The notes beneath the pieces were generated by a model. That model saw only the letters and a list, made by a program, of their open reading frames with translations, made no database searches and was not told where the DNA came from. Made by a program: the position numbers and the translations under genes. DNA of 64,000 nucleotides, taken from positions 431,719-495,718 of the forward strand of contig NZ_QJJK01000005.1 in assembly GCF_003201475.1 (NCBI RefSeq). The letters are read 5' to 3'. Below are positions 56,468 to 64,000 of this stretch, in pieces (the first letter of the stretch is position 1; the number at the start of each line of letters is the position of its first letter). The DNA comes from Chelatococcus asaccharovorans. GTDB lineage: Bacteria > Pseudomonadota > Alphaproteobacteria > Rhizobiales > Beijerinckiaceae.

Positions 56468-57525
56468 GCGCGTCGGGCTTCGTCTATCAGGCGCAGCCGA
56501 ACCGGGTCGTGTTCGGCACCGGCACCCTGGCGCAACTTGGTGCGGAAGTATCGCGGCTCGGCGTCACCCGTGCGCTCATCCTGTGCACGACGCAGCAGAT
56601 CGATCTCGCACAGTCTGTTGCCGATCGGCTGGGCCGGCTCGGCGCCGGCCTGTGCGCACGCGCGATCATGCATACGCCGGTCGAGGTGACCGCGCTTGCG
56701 ATGGACGACCTCGTGGCGGCGTCCGCCGACGGCATCGTCTCCGTGGGCGGGGGCTCGACCATCGGGCTCGGCAAGGCGCTGTCCATCAGGACGGGCCTGC
56801 CCCATCTCGCCATCCCCACCACCTATGCGGGCTCGGAGATGACACCGATCCTCGGCGAGACGCAAGACGGCATCAAGACGACGCGCCGCGATCCCCGGAT
56901 CCTGCCGGCCAGCACGCTCTATGACGTCGACCTGACGCTCGGGCTTCCCGTCGCGATGAGCGTAACCAGCGGCCTCAACGCCATCGCGCATGCCGTGGAA
57001 GCGCTCTATGCGCCGGACGGAAACCCCATCATCTCGCTCATGGCCGCGGATGCGATCCGCAGCCTGGCGCGGGCGCTGCCGCGCATCGTCGCTGCACCAA
57101 CCGATGCCGAGGCGCGGCGCCTCGCCTCATATGGCGCCTGGCTTGCCGGCAGCTGTCTCGGTTCGGTGAGCATGTCGATCCATCACAAGCTCTGCCATGT
57201 GCTGGGCGGCTCGTTCGATCTGCCGCATGCCGAGACCCACGCGGTCATCCTTCCCCATGCCGTTGCCTCTATCGCGGATGCCGTGCCGGAGGCCATGGAG
57301 ATGGTCCGTCACGCGCTCGGCACTGAGGCGACCGCTGCCAAGGGGCTGCATGACCTTGCGAGACGTGTGGGCGCACCAACCCGTCTGGCCGACATCGGCA
57401 TGCCGAAGGAGGGCCTCGACCGCGCGGCTGAGCTGGCGACGGCCAGTCCCTACTGGACGCCGGTGCCGCTCGCGCGCACCGCGATCCGCGCGTTGCTCGA
57501 AAGGGCGTTCAGCGGCCAGATCTGA
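56464..57525 (+). CDS. Maleylacetate reductase
   Basis: A 353-aa iron-type (group III) alcohol-dehydrogenase-like enzyme reducing maleylacetate to 3-oxoadipate with NAD(P)H. Marker stretches: VSVGGGSTIGLGKALSIRTGLPHLAIPTTYAGSEMTPI, and the metal/catalytic region SVSMSIHHKLCHVLGGSFDLPHAETHAVILPHAV. It overlaps the dioxygenase stop by 4 bases (ATGA at 56464). Together they complete the lower hydroxyquinol pathway; the upstream hydroxylase is not in this window. Confidence 0.92.
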   Translation: MSASGFVYQAQPNRVVFGTGTLAQLGAEVSRLGVTRALILCTTQQIDLAQSVADRLGRLGAGLCARAIMHTPVEVTALAMDDLVAASADGIVSVGGGSTIGLGKALSIRTGLPHLAIPTTYAGSEMTPILGETQDGIKTTRRDPRILPASTLYDVDLTLGLPVAMSVTSGLNAIAHAVEALYAPDGNPIISLMAADAIRSLARALPRIVAAPTDAEARRLASYGAWLAGSCLGSVSMSIHHKLCHVLGGSFDLPHAETHAVILPHAVASIADAVPEAMEMVRHALGTEATAAKGLHDLARRVGAPTRLADIGMPKEGLDRAAELATASPYWTPVPLARTAIRALLERAFSGQI

Positions 57526-57719
57526 GAGGTGGGAGCGTCGGATGAGGACTTCATCCGCACGACATCGCGCAAGGTCGGTTGTGACGTGCCGTTGTCGGAG
57601 GCCGATCATGGTCAAGACCTGCTTGAGCGATCCGCGGCGCCGGGACGGAGGACGTTTGGCCGGAGCAAATCCGGCTTTTGCGAACTTGCTCTAAGCCGCG
57701 CGATTGCGGCGGCAGTTGC

Positions 57720-58229
57720 TCAACGCTCGATCGTGCCGGTGCGCCTGATCTTTTTCTGCAGCAACATCACCCCGTAGAGCAGAGCTTCCGCCGCCGGCGG
57801 GCAGCCGGCTACGTAGATGTCGACGGGCACGATACGGTCGCAGCCCCGCACAACGGAGTACGAATAGTGGTAGTAGCCGCCGCCATTGGCGCACGACCCC
57901 ATCGAGATCACATAGCGTGGTTCCGGCATCTGATCGTAGATCTTGCGCAGCGCGGGCGCCATCTTGTTGGTGAGCGTGCCCGCGACGATCATCAGATCGC
58001 CCTGCCGAGGTGAGGCCCGAGGGAAGCAACCGAACCGCTCGAGGTCGTAGCGCGGCATCATGACCTGCATCATCTCAATGGCGCAGCAGGCAAGACCGAA
58101 GGTCACCCAATACATTGAACCCGTCCGCGCCCAAGTGATCATCGCGTCGGTCGAGGTGACAAAAAAGCCTCTGTCGGCAAGCACATGATTGACCATAGCG
58201 AATGATGGCTCATGTCCGGCCAGCTCCAT
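57720..58229 (-). CDS. nuoB: NADH-quinone oxidoreductase subunit B, stand-alone copy
   Basis: A 169-aa NuoB/PSST-type subunit that carries the N2 [4Fe-4S] cluster at the quinone site of complex I. All four cluster cysteines are present: CC in [16 protein letters not shown] and VAGCPP. The ATG at 58229 has a strong GAGGAGG ribosome site. No other nuo gene is near on either side, which is unusual since nuoB normally lies in a 13-14 gene operon. It may be a paralogue for an alternative complex or an isolated extra copy. Confidence 0.92.
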   Translation of the reverse strand: MELAGHEPSFAMVNHVLADRGFFVTSTDAMITWARTGSMYWVTFGLACCAIEMMQVMMPRYDLERFGCFPRASPRQGDLMIVAGTLTNKMAPALRKIYDQMPEPRYVISMGSCANGGGYYHYSYSVVRGCDRIVPVDIYVAGCPPAAEALLYGVMLLQKKIRRTGTIER

Positions 58230-58418
58230 CCCTGCCTCCTCAATTGCTCGCGACGATCCGCTGCCTCCGGGCACTGGAGGTGCCGAAGGATCACCCGTCC
58301 CGGGCGAGACTGGTGCGACGACAATCTCGCCGCTATTTTTCAGACTTGACCGTCCAGGTATTGAACGGTTCGGACATCCCTCGCCGATCTAGGGTCAGGA
58401 GAGCCAGGAGAGCCAGCG

Positions 58419-59315
58419 GTGACGTCGACCACGACTTCCAGGATCGTGTGGCCGCGCCCCGGCATGGCTGGCTGTGTCTTTTGCACCATCATTCGGGATA
58501 CGCGTGGCGTCACGCTCGACGCGGCGCAGCGTTTCAATTTTTTCCCGGCAGCGCCGCTCTGCAGCATCGCCTGGGTGCTCGCCGGCGACTGCCACCTGAT
58601 CGATCATCCCGATCAGATGGAGGATCCCGCGATGGGGAAGAAAGTGCCCGCCCTGTCCGTCTTCGGGCCGCAACTCGGGCCACTGGTAAGCTGGAACCCC
58701 GGCGAGACCTACGGAGTTTCGATCTCCTTCTATCCGGATGCGTTCTCTGCGATGACCGGGCTCGATCTGAGCCGATTCACAGGACGCATGGTAGAGGCCG
58801 AGGCGGTCTTGCCGGAGCGGATGTTGATGTCCTGCCGCAGTTTCGCCGATGCCGTCCGGCGAGACGATGTCGAGAACAGCCTGCCCGCTCTTGAAGCCGA
58901 GCTCCAGGACATATGGGCCGGTGCACGCCCTGCCGGGATCGGGGCGATAAGATCGATAGAGGACTGGAGCCGGTATCTCCTGCATAGGGCCGCCATGACC
59001 GATCTGGGACGCAGCACGCGGCAAATCGCGCGGCGAATCAAATCCTGGACCGGCGTCAGCCGGAGGGACATCCAGGGTCTCGGGCATACCGAGCAGCTCT
59101 ATGCCAAACTCCACGAGGCTCTCGAGAAGGACGATGTCGATTGGGCACAGCTCGCCGCGACGACGGGGTTTGCCGATCAAGCCCACATGATCAGACAGAT
59201 GCGACGCCATACCGGCCTCACGCCGGAACAATTGCGTCGGCGCGCCAGAGAGCATGAAGCCTTCTGGGCCTACCGCCTCCTCGAACAGTATTTCACGATG
59301 CCGGATGCACGCTAG
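58419..59315 (+). CDS. AraC-type transcriptional regulator
   Basis: A 298-aa protein. The C-terminal domain reads STRQIARRIKSWTGVSRRDIQG and DDVDWAQLAATTGFADQAHMIRQMRRHTGLTPEQLRRRARE, the double helix-turn-helix of the AraC family. The N-terminal half lacks a clear cupin signature and is not assigned. GTG start at 58419 with AGGAG about 17 bases upstream. It is divergent from nuoB, 190 bases away. Confidence 0.82.
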   Translation: MTSTTTSRIVWPRPGMAGCVFCTIIRDTRGVTLDAAQRFNFFPAAPLCSIAWVLAGDCHLIDHPDQMEDPAMGKKVPALSVFGPQLGPLVSWNPGETYGVSISFYPDAFSAMTGLDLSRFTGRMVEAEAVLPERMLMSCRSFADAVRRDDVENSLPALEAELQDIWAGARPAGIGAIRSIEDWSRYLLHRAAMTDLGRSTRQIARRIKSWTGVSRRDIQGLGHTEQLYAKLHEALEKDDVDWAQLAATTGFADQAHMIRQMRRHTGLTPEQLRRRAREHEAFWAYRLLEQYFTMPDAR

Positions 59316-59480
59316 TGGCTCGACTCCGACATTTGCATCCGCCTGATACGGGCCTCGGAGCAAATGTCGGAGTCAAGAGAACCACTGGCAAGTTATTGGT
59401 TCTAGTGGAGCTTTTGAATTTGACATTTGATCTGGAGCCTCAGGTCAGGCGGGACTCAAATGTCAAATTCGCTCCACGAG
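59315..59480. repeat. Two large palindromic repeats in inverted orientation
   Basis: Element 1: GACTCCGACATTTGC (59322-59336) inverted at 59360-59374, bounded by GTGG and CCAC. Element 2: GAATTTGACATTTGA (59416-59430) inverted at 59456-59470, bounded by GTGGAGC and GCTCCAC. Their loops are related in opposite orientation (GCCTGATACGGGCC versus GCCTCAGGTCAGGC). No gene is seen between 59316 and 59575. Confidence 0.7.
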
Positions 59481-59575
59481 GTCGGTTCAAACGTCCTGAA
59501 CGCTCGGAACCGCACGACACCTGAGCGAGCTGATTTTACACGGAACCACCGTGTCATTCCGGCGCAATTCCCCGA

Positions 59576-61117
59576 TCATCGAGCGCCTTGGTCTGTAGGA
59601 AGGAGCCGATCAAGGGCGGCTTGGACGGTCGCGGCGCGGTCCTGGCCGGCCTCGATCCGCGTCCAATCGACCGCGCCCGGCCCACGCGCGAGCTGTGCCT
59701 GCACGACATCCGTCGTCGCATCGGAGGGATCGCCGCGGCGCGCGGCAACACGATCCACCAGGGTCGCAGCCGGCGCGTCGAGCCAGAGACCGGAAAAGGC
59801 AACGCCTGCCGCCGCAGCACAGGCCGCGATCGCGGCGCGGGTGTCGGCACGATCGAAGACGGCGTCGGCGATGGCGGCATGGCCGCGCTGCAGCGTCGCC
59901 TGGGCTTCCGTGAACAGCCGGGCATAGACCTCGCGCGAGATCTCCGGGCGATAGGCCTCGGCCGGCAGGCGCGTTTCCGGCGAAACGCCGTGGAGGCGCT
60001 TGCGGATGCGGTCAGAGGCCAGGATGCGCGCGCCGGGCGGCGGCCCGATGCGGTCGGCTATGGCGGCAGCCAGGGTCGATTTGCCGGTGCCGCTCAGGCC
60101 GCCGATCGCCACGAGACGGGCTGGCACGGGCCGGAGGAGCCGGCGTGCCAGATCGAAATAGCTTTTCGCCTCGCGTGTCAGCTCCGCCTGCCGCTCGCCG
60201 CGGGCCTCTTCCGCCTGCGTTGCCGTCACATGCGCGCGCACCGCCGCCCGCACCGCCATGAAGAATGGAACGAGCGGTAGCCCGTCCGCTTCGTCGCAGG
60301 CGTCGAGATACCGGTTAGCGACGAGATTGGCATAAGGCGCGAGCCCGCGATGCCAGAGATCCATGAGCAGAAAGGCGAGGTCGTAGAGGACGTCGATGGT
60401 CGCCAGGTTCGCGTCGAACTCCAGGCAATCGAACAGCGTCGGCGTGCCATCGACCAGGCAGATATTGCGCAGATGCAGATCGCCGTGGCAGTGGCGGATC
60501 CGGCCGGCCCGCCCGCGGGCGTCGAGAAGCGCCTTATGGCCCGCGAACGCGCGCTGAAGTTCGTCATAGAGGGATGCGACCTCCTCCGGCGTGAAGATCC
60601 GCGTTGCCGCGAAGGCCCGCTCGTTCATGGCGAGAACGCCAGCCATCACGGCCGCGCCGGTGCGCTCCCGGCTGACGGCAGCCTCCGCGTGAAAGCGGGC
60701 GATGGTGTTCGCAAGCCCCGTCATCAGCGCCGGTGTCAGCCGGCCCTCGACGGCCATGCGGTCGAACAGCCCATTCGCGTCGAAGCGCCCCATCACGACG
60801 ACCGCGTCGACCAGCGCACCAGAGCCGTCGAAGGCAAGCCGCCCGTCGGCCTCGCGGGTCACGCGGCGCACCGCACGGTAGAGCGTCGGAGCCGTGCGCC
60901 GGTTGAGCGCGAGTTCATCGCGACAGGCAGCGAGGCGCCGCTCCACCGTCGAGAAATCGACATAGGGCAGCCGCACGGCGCGCTTCAGCTTGAAGGCCTC
61001 ATCGCCCACGAGCACGACCACCGAGATATGCGTCTCGATGGTGGTGACCTCCCGCCCGCCATGGGTCGCCGGATCGGTGAGAAAGGCAAGCGTCGCCGTC
61101 TGGTCCTCAACGCGCAT
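59576..61117 (-). CDS. Aminoglycoside-phosphotransferase-like/P-loop kinase fusion protein
   Basis: A 513-aa two-domain protein. Residues 1-320 are kinase-like: FKLKRAVRLPYVDFSTVERRL, then the catalytic HCHGDLHLRNICLVDGTPTLFDCLEFD. Residues about 340-510 form an AAA-like kinase domain with Walker A IGGLSGTGKSTLAAAIAD and a gluconate-kinase-like pattern. Known as a bifunctional aminoglycoside phosphotransferase/ATP-binding protein in many genomes, but antibiotic resistance is not implied. ATG at 61117 with GAGAGGA upstream. It is downstream of the phosphoketolase gene, same strand, 91 bases away. Confidence 0.86.
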   Translation of the reverse strand: MRVEDQTATLAFLTDPATHGGREVTTIETHISVVVLVGDEAFKLKRAVRLPYVDFSTVERRLAACRDELALNRRTAPTLYRAVRRVTREADGRLAFDGSGALVDAVVVMGRFDANGLFDRMAVEGRLTPALMTGLANTIARFHAEAAVSRERTGAAVMAGVLAMNERAFAATRIFTPEEVASLYDELQRAFAGHKALLDARGRAGRIRHCHGDLHLRNICLVDGTPTLFDCLEFDANLATIDVLYDLAFLLMDLWHRGLAPYANLVANRYLDACDEADGLPLVPFFMAVRAAVRAHVTATQAEEARGERQAELTREAKSYFDLARRLLRPVPARLVAIGGLSGTGKSTLAAAIADRIGPPPGARILASDRIRKRLHGVSPETRLPAEAYRPEISREVYARLFTEAQATLQRGHAAIADAVFDRADTRAAIAACAAAAGVAFSGLWLDAPAATLVDRVAARRGDPSDATTDVVQAQLARGPGAVDWTRIEAGQDRAATVQAALDRLLPTDQGAR

Positions 61118-61208
61118 GCGCCGTCCTCTCCGCGCCGTCTCTCGCGCCGCTAACATTCTGTCTGACATGTATTACGGCGCAATGGCGGCCTACAAGACCC
61201 CGTTGTCG

Positions 61209-63599
61209 TCAGCGATGTTTGCTTGGCGCAGAAGTCTCGTATGGCCAGTTCCAATCGCGGATCGCGGGCATGTCCTCGCCGTAACGGCAGATGTATTCGC
61301 GGTGCTCCACAAGCTTGTCCCGCAGCGCCTGTTTCAGATGGGCGGCGGTCGCGGCAAGACCCGGCACGCGGTCAATCACGTCGATGGCGAGATGGAAGCG
61401 ATCGAGCCGGTTGAGCACGACCATGTCGAAAGGTGTCGTGGTGGTACCTTCCTCCTGGTAGCCGTGCACGTGGAGGTTGTCGTGATTGCGCCGCTTGTAG
61501 GTCAGGCGATGGATAAGATGGGGATAGCCGTGATAGGCGAAGATCACCGGCTTGTCCGCCGTGAACAGGCCGTCGAAATCGCGCTCCGTCAAGCCATGCG
61601 GATGCTGATCGCCCGATTGCAGCGCCATGAGATCGACGACGTTGATGAAACGCACCTTGAGCCGCGGCAGGTGCCGGCGGAGAATATCGACAGCGGCCAT
61701 GGCCTCGAGCGTCGGCACGTCACCGGCCGCGGCAATGACGACATCCGGCTCGGAACCCTCGTCGTTCGAGGCAAAATCCCAGATGCCGATGCCCGCCCGG
61801 CAATGTTTCACGGCCTGGTCCATGTCGAGCCACTGCGGCGCGGGCTGCTTGCCGGCCACGATGACATTGATGCGGTCGTAAGTCGCAAGGCAGTGGTCGG
61901 TGACCCACAGCAGCGTATTGGCGTCCGGCGGCAGATAGACGCGTACGATATCGGCCTTCTTGTTGACGACATGGTCGATGAAGCCCGGATCCTGATGGCT
62001 GAAGCCATTGTGGTCCTGCCGCCAGACATGGGAGGTCAGAAGATAGTTGAGCGAAGAAATCGACCGCCGCCAGGCGAGGTTGCGCGAGACCTTCAACCAT
62101 TTGGCATGCTGGTTCACCATGGAATCGACGATATGGATGAAGGCCTCGTAGCAGGACATCAGGCCATGGCGGCCTGTCAGCAGGTAGCCTTCCAGCCAGC
62201 CCTGGCAGAGATGCTCGCTCAGGATCTCCATCACGCGTCCATCCGGCGCAAGATGCACGTCTTCGGGGATCGTCGCCTCCATCCACACCCGGTCGGTGAC
62301 GTCGAAGACGGCGTCGAGGCGGTTCGACGCGGTCTCGTCGGGGCCCATCAGGCGGAAGTTGCGGCTTGATGCGTTGAGGCGCATGACGTCGCTGAGATAG
62401 GCGCCCATGATGCGTGTCGCTTCGGCCTGCGACGCGCCCGGCTCCCGCACCGCGACCGCATAGGCGCGGAAGTCGGGCAGGTGCAGCGGCTTTCGCAAGA
62501 GGCCGCCGTTGGCATGCGGATTGGCGCCCATGCGCCGCGTGCCGGCCGGGACGTGGTCCATCAGGGCGGTCACCGGCGCCCCCTCGGCGTCGAACAACGC
62601 CTCCGGGCGATAGCTGCGCATCCATTCTTCGAGCATGGCGAGATGCGCGGGATTTTCGGCGAGCCCGGCGAGCGGCACCTGATGCGCGCGCCAGAAGCCC
62701 TCCACCTTCTTGCCGTCGACCTCCTTCGGCCCGGTCCAGCCCTTGGGGCTGCGCAGCACGATCATCGGCCAGCGCGGCACATCGCTGCCACCGTTGCGCG
62801 CCGTCGCCTGGATCGCGCGGATGCGGGCGATGACCGCGTCGAGGGTCGCCGCCATCTGACGGTGCATCGGCGCGGGATCGGCGCCCTCGACGAAGAAGGG
62901 CTCGTAGCCGTAACCCATGAACAGGCTGCGGACGTCGGCATCGGCCATGCGGCCGAGCACGGTCGGACTGGCGATCTTGTAGCCGTTCAGGTGAAGGATC
63001 GGCAGCACGACGCCGTCCCGCGCCGGATTAAGGAACTTGATGCCGTTCCAGGAGCCGGCGAGTGGACCGGTTTCCGCTTCGCCGTCGCCGATGACGCAGG
63101 CGACGATGAGCTCGGGATTGTCGAACGCTGCGCCGAAGGCGTGCGACAGCGCATAGCCGAGTTCGCCGCCTTCGTGGATCGAGCCGGGTGTCTCCGGCGC
63201 CGCGTGGCTCGGAATTCCGCCGGGGAAGGAAAACTGGCGAAAGAGCCTGCGCAGGCCGTCCTCGTCGCGGGTGATCTGCGGATAGATCTCGGTGTAGCTG
63301 CCTTCGAGATAGCTGTTGGCCACGACGGCGGGCCCGCCGTGACCCGGCCCGCAGATGAAGATGGCGTTGAGATCATCGCGCTTGATGACGCGGTTGAGAT
63401 GCGCCTGGATGAAGTTGAGGCCTGGTGTCGTCCCCCAATGGCCGAGCAGCCGCGGTTTGATATGCGCGAGCGTGAGCGGTTCCCTCAGGAGCGGATTGTC
63501 GAGAAGGTAGATCTGCCCGACCGAAAGATAGTTCGCGGCGCGCCAATAGGCGTCCAGCCAGCGCAGTTCGGCGTCGGTGAGAGCAGGCGCTTCGATCAT
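61209..63599 (-). CDS. xfp: Xylulose-5-phosphate/fructose-6-phosphate phosphoketolase
   Basis: A 796-aa thiamine-diphosphate enzyme splitting xylulose-5-P (or fructose-6-P) with phosphate into acetyl-P and a sugar phosphate. Markers: [65 protein letters not shown], thiamine site [20 protein letters not shown], and the C-terminal [19 protein letters not shown]. Length is typical. ATG at 63599 with GGAAGTGAAG. No acetate kinase gene is visible beside it. Confidence 0.94.
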   Translation of the reverse strand: MIEAPALTDAELRWLDAYWRAANYLSVGQIYLLDNPLLREPLTLAHIKPRLLGHWGTTPGLNFIQAHLNRVIKRDDLNAIFICGPGHGGPAVVANSYLEGSYTEIYPQITRDEDGLRRLFRQFSFPGGIPSHAAPETPGSIHEGGELGYALSHAFGAAFDNPELIVACVIGDGEAETGPLAGSWNGIKFLNPARDGVVLPILHLNGYKIASPTVLGRMADADVRSLFMGYGYEPFFVEGADPAPMHRQMAATLDAVIARIRAIQATARNGGSDVPRWPMIVLRSPKGWTGPKEVDGKKVEGFWRAHQVPLAGLAENPAHLAMLEEWMRSYRPEALFDAEGAPVTALMDHVPAGTRRMGANPHANGGLLRKPLHLPDFRAYAVAVREPGASQAEATRIMGAYLSDVMRLNASSRNFRLMGPDETASNRLDAVFDVTDRVWMEATIPEDVHLAPDGRVMEILSEHLCQGWLEGYLLTGRHGLMSCYEAFIHIVDSMVNQHAKWLKVSRNLAWRRSISSLNYLLTSHVWRQDHNGFSHQDPGFIDHVVNKKADIVRVYLPPDANTLLWVTDHCLATYDRINVIVAGKQPAPQWLDMDQAVKHCRAGIGIWDFASNDEGSEPDVVIAAAGDVPTLEAMAAVDILRRHLPRLKVRFINVVDLMALQSGDQHPHGLTERDFDGLFTADKPVIFAYHGYPHLIHRLTYKRRNHDNLHVHGYQEEGTTTTPFDMVVLNRLDRFHLAIDVIDRVPGLAATAAHLKQALRDKLVEHREYICRYGEDMPAIRDWNWPYETSAPSKHR

Positions 63600-63900
63600 G
63601 ATCGCTTCACTTCCCAAATCGTGGCGGCGGCTTCCGGTATAGCCCCAACGCGCTGCGACCTCTCCGGGATCCCGCATGGGTTACCTGCAGCGACCGTCAC
63701 GGCCCTGGCACCGAAGTCTCGCGTGATCGGCGCCGGGCAACCACGCGGACGTCGTACGGCAACGGCCATTGCTTCGGACGTCTCCGTGGGCTCCGGGCTT
63801 GAGCACTTTCGAGCGAAGTGGACACCGGTTCGCGTGAAGACAATGCGTAGAAACAAAGACCTGGAGCCTTTCCGCTGAACCGGAGTTCCTCAGAGATGCT

Positions 63901-64000
63901 CTAGCTGTCGTTTCCAAGAAGGTTGTTCAGCCTCTGGAATGGCGGGATGCCGTTGAGGGCCGAGTGGGGTCGTCGGGTGTTGTAGGCGTCGATCCAGGAG
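63901..64000 (-). mobile_element. 3' end of an insertion-sequence transposase
   Basis: Reading leftwards, the frame gives SWIDAYNTRRPH then ALNGIPPFQRLNNLLGNDS and TAG (63903-63901). The WxxxYN-xRPHxAL-G-PP pattern is the C-terminal end of an rve-type (DDE) transposase of the IS3/IS481 kind. The rest runs past the window. The terminal repeat should lie just left of the stop, within about 63840-63900, but I cannot fix its boundary. The 300 bases from 63600 to 63900 show no other gene. Confidence 0.8.

Noticed and set aside
59576..61117. Aminoglycoside resistance gene
   Set aside because: The kinase-like motif is real, but the fusion with a P-loop kinase domain is a widespread housekeeping-type protein; resistance is not supported.

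Overview
The window is a GC-rich chromosomal segment from an alphaproteobacterium, most likely of the order Hyphomicrobiales. The gene order mdh-sucC-sucD-sucA-sucB-SDR-lpd next to xerC and priA, the rhizobial-type 2-oxoglutarate dehydrogenase proteins, the many ATGA stop/start overlaps and the leucine tRNA with an encoded CCA all fit that group. The genus cannot be named from the sequence alone.

Left part (1-29 kb, mainly core genome). A partial HExxH/DUF4214 protein is followed by divergent priA and xerC, a conserved membrane protein, a VOC protein and a 47-aa secreted peptide. Next comes the minus-strand TCA block: lpd, SDR, sucB, sucA, sucD, sucC, mdh, a TetR regulator and zapE. On the plus strand follow a YqaA/DedA-like membrane protein, dsbB, then a cobalamin riboswitch, nrdA and nrdB. 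NrdB carries class Ic (Chlamydia-type, Mn/Fe) signatures: Phe at the radical-Tyr site and Glu as first metal ligand. A second cobalamin riboswitch precedes metE, which overlaps a double-hotdog thioesterase gene. Cobalamin thus appears to shut off two B12-independent enzymes, which predicts that nrdJ and metH lie elsewhere in the genome. A tRNA-Leu(CAA) closes this part.

Middle part (29-58 kb, accessory and catabolic). An EmrA/EmrB-type efflux pair is followed by a TetR regulator divergent from an aldo/keto reductase. Three catabolic modules follow. Module 1 is a haloacetate-dehalogenase-like hydrolase, an IclR regulator, an FAD oxidoreductase, a wrecked amidase copy, an intact amidase and a complete branched-chain-amino-acid-type (LIV) ABC transporter. 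A shared pair of CGCACA boxes marks three of its promoter regions. Module 2 is an alpha/beta hydrolase whose Tat signal is frameshifted, a second LIV transporter and a LysR regulator. Module 3 is an SMP-30 lactonase-like protein, a TIM-barrel isomerase, a second IclR regulator, an NTF2-like protein, an intradiol (hydroxyquinol-type) dioxygenase and maleylacetate reductase. Together they look like uptake and breakdown of an amide-, ester- or lactone-bearing aromatic compound feeding the 3-oxoadipate route; the substrate cannot be read from the sequence.

Right part (57.5-64 kb). An orphan nuoB is divergent from an AraC-type regulator. Two large palindromic repeats, a kinase-like/P-loop fusion protein, a phosphoketolase gene and the 3' end of an IS transposase complete the window.
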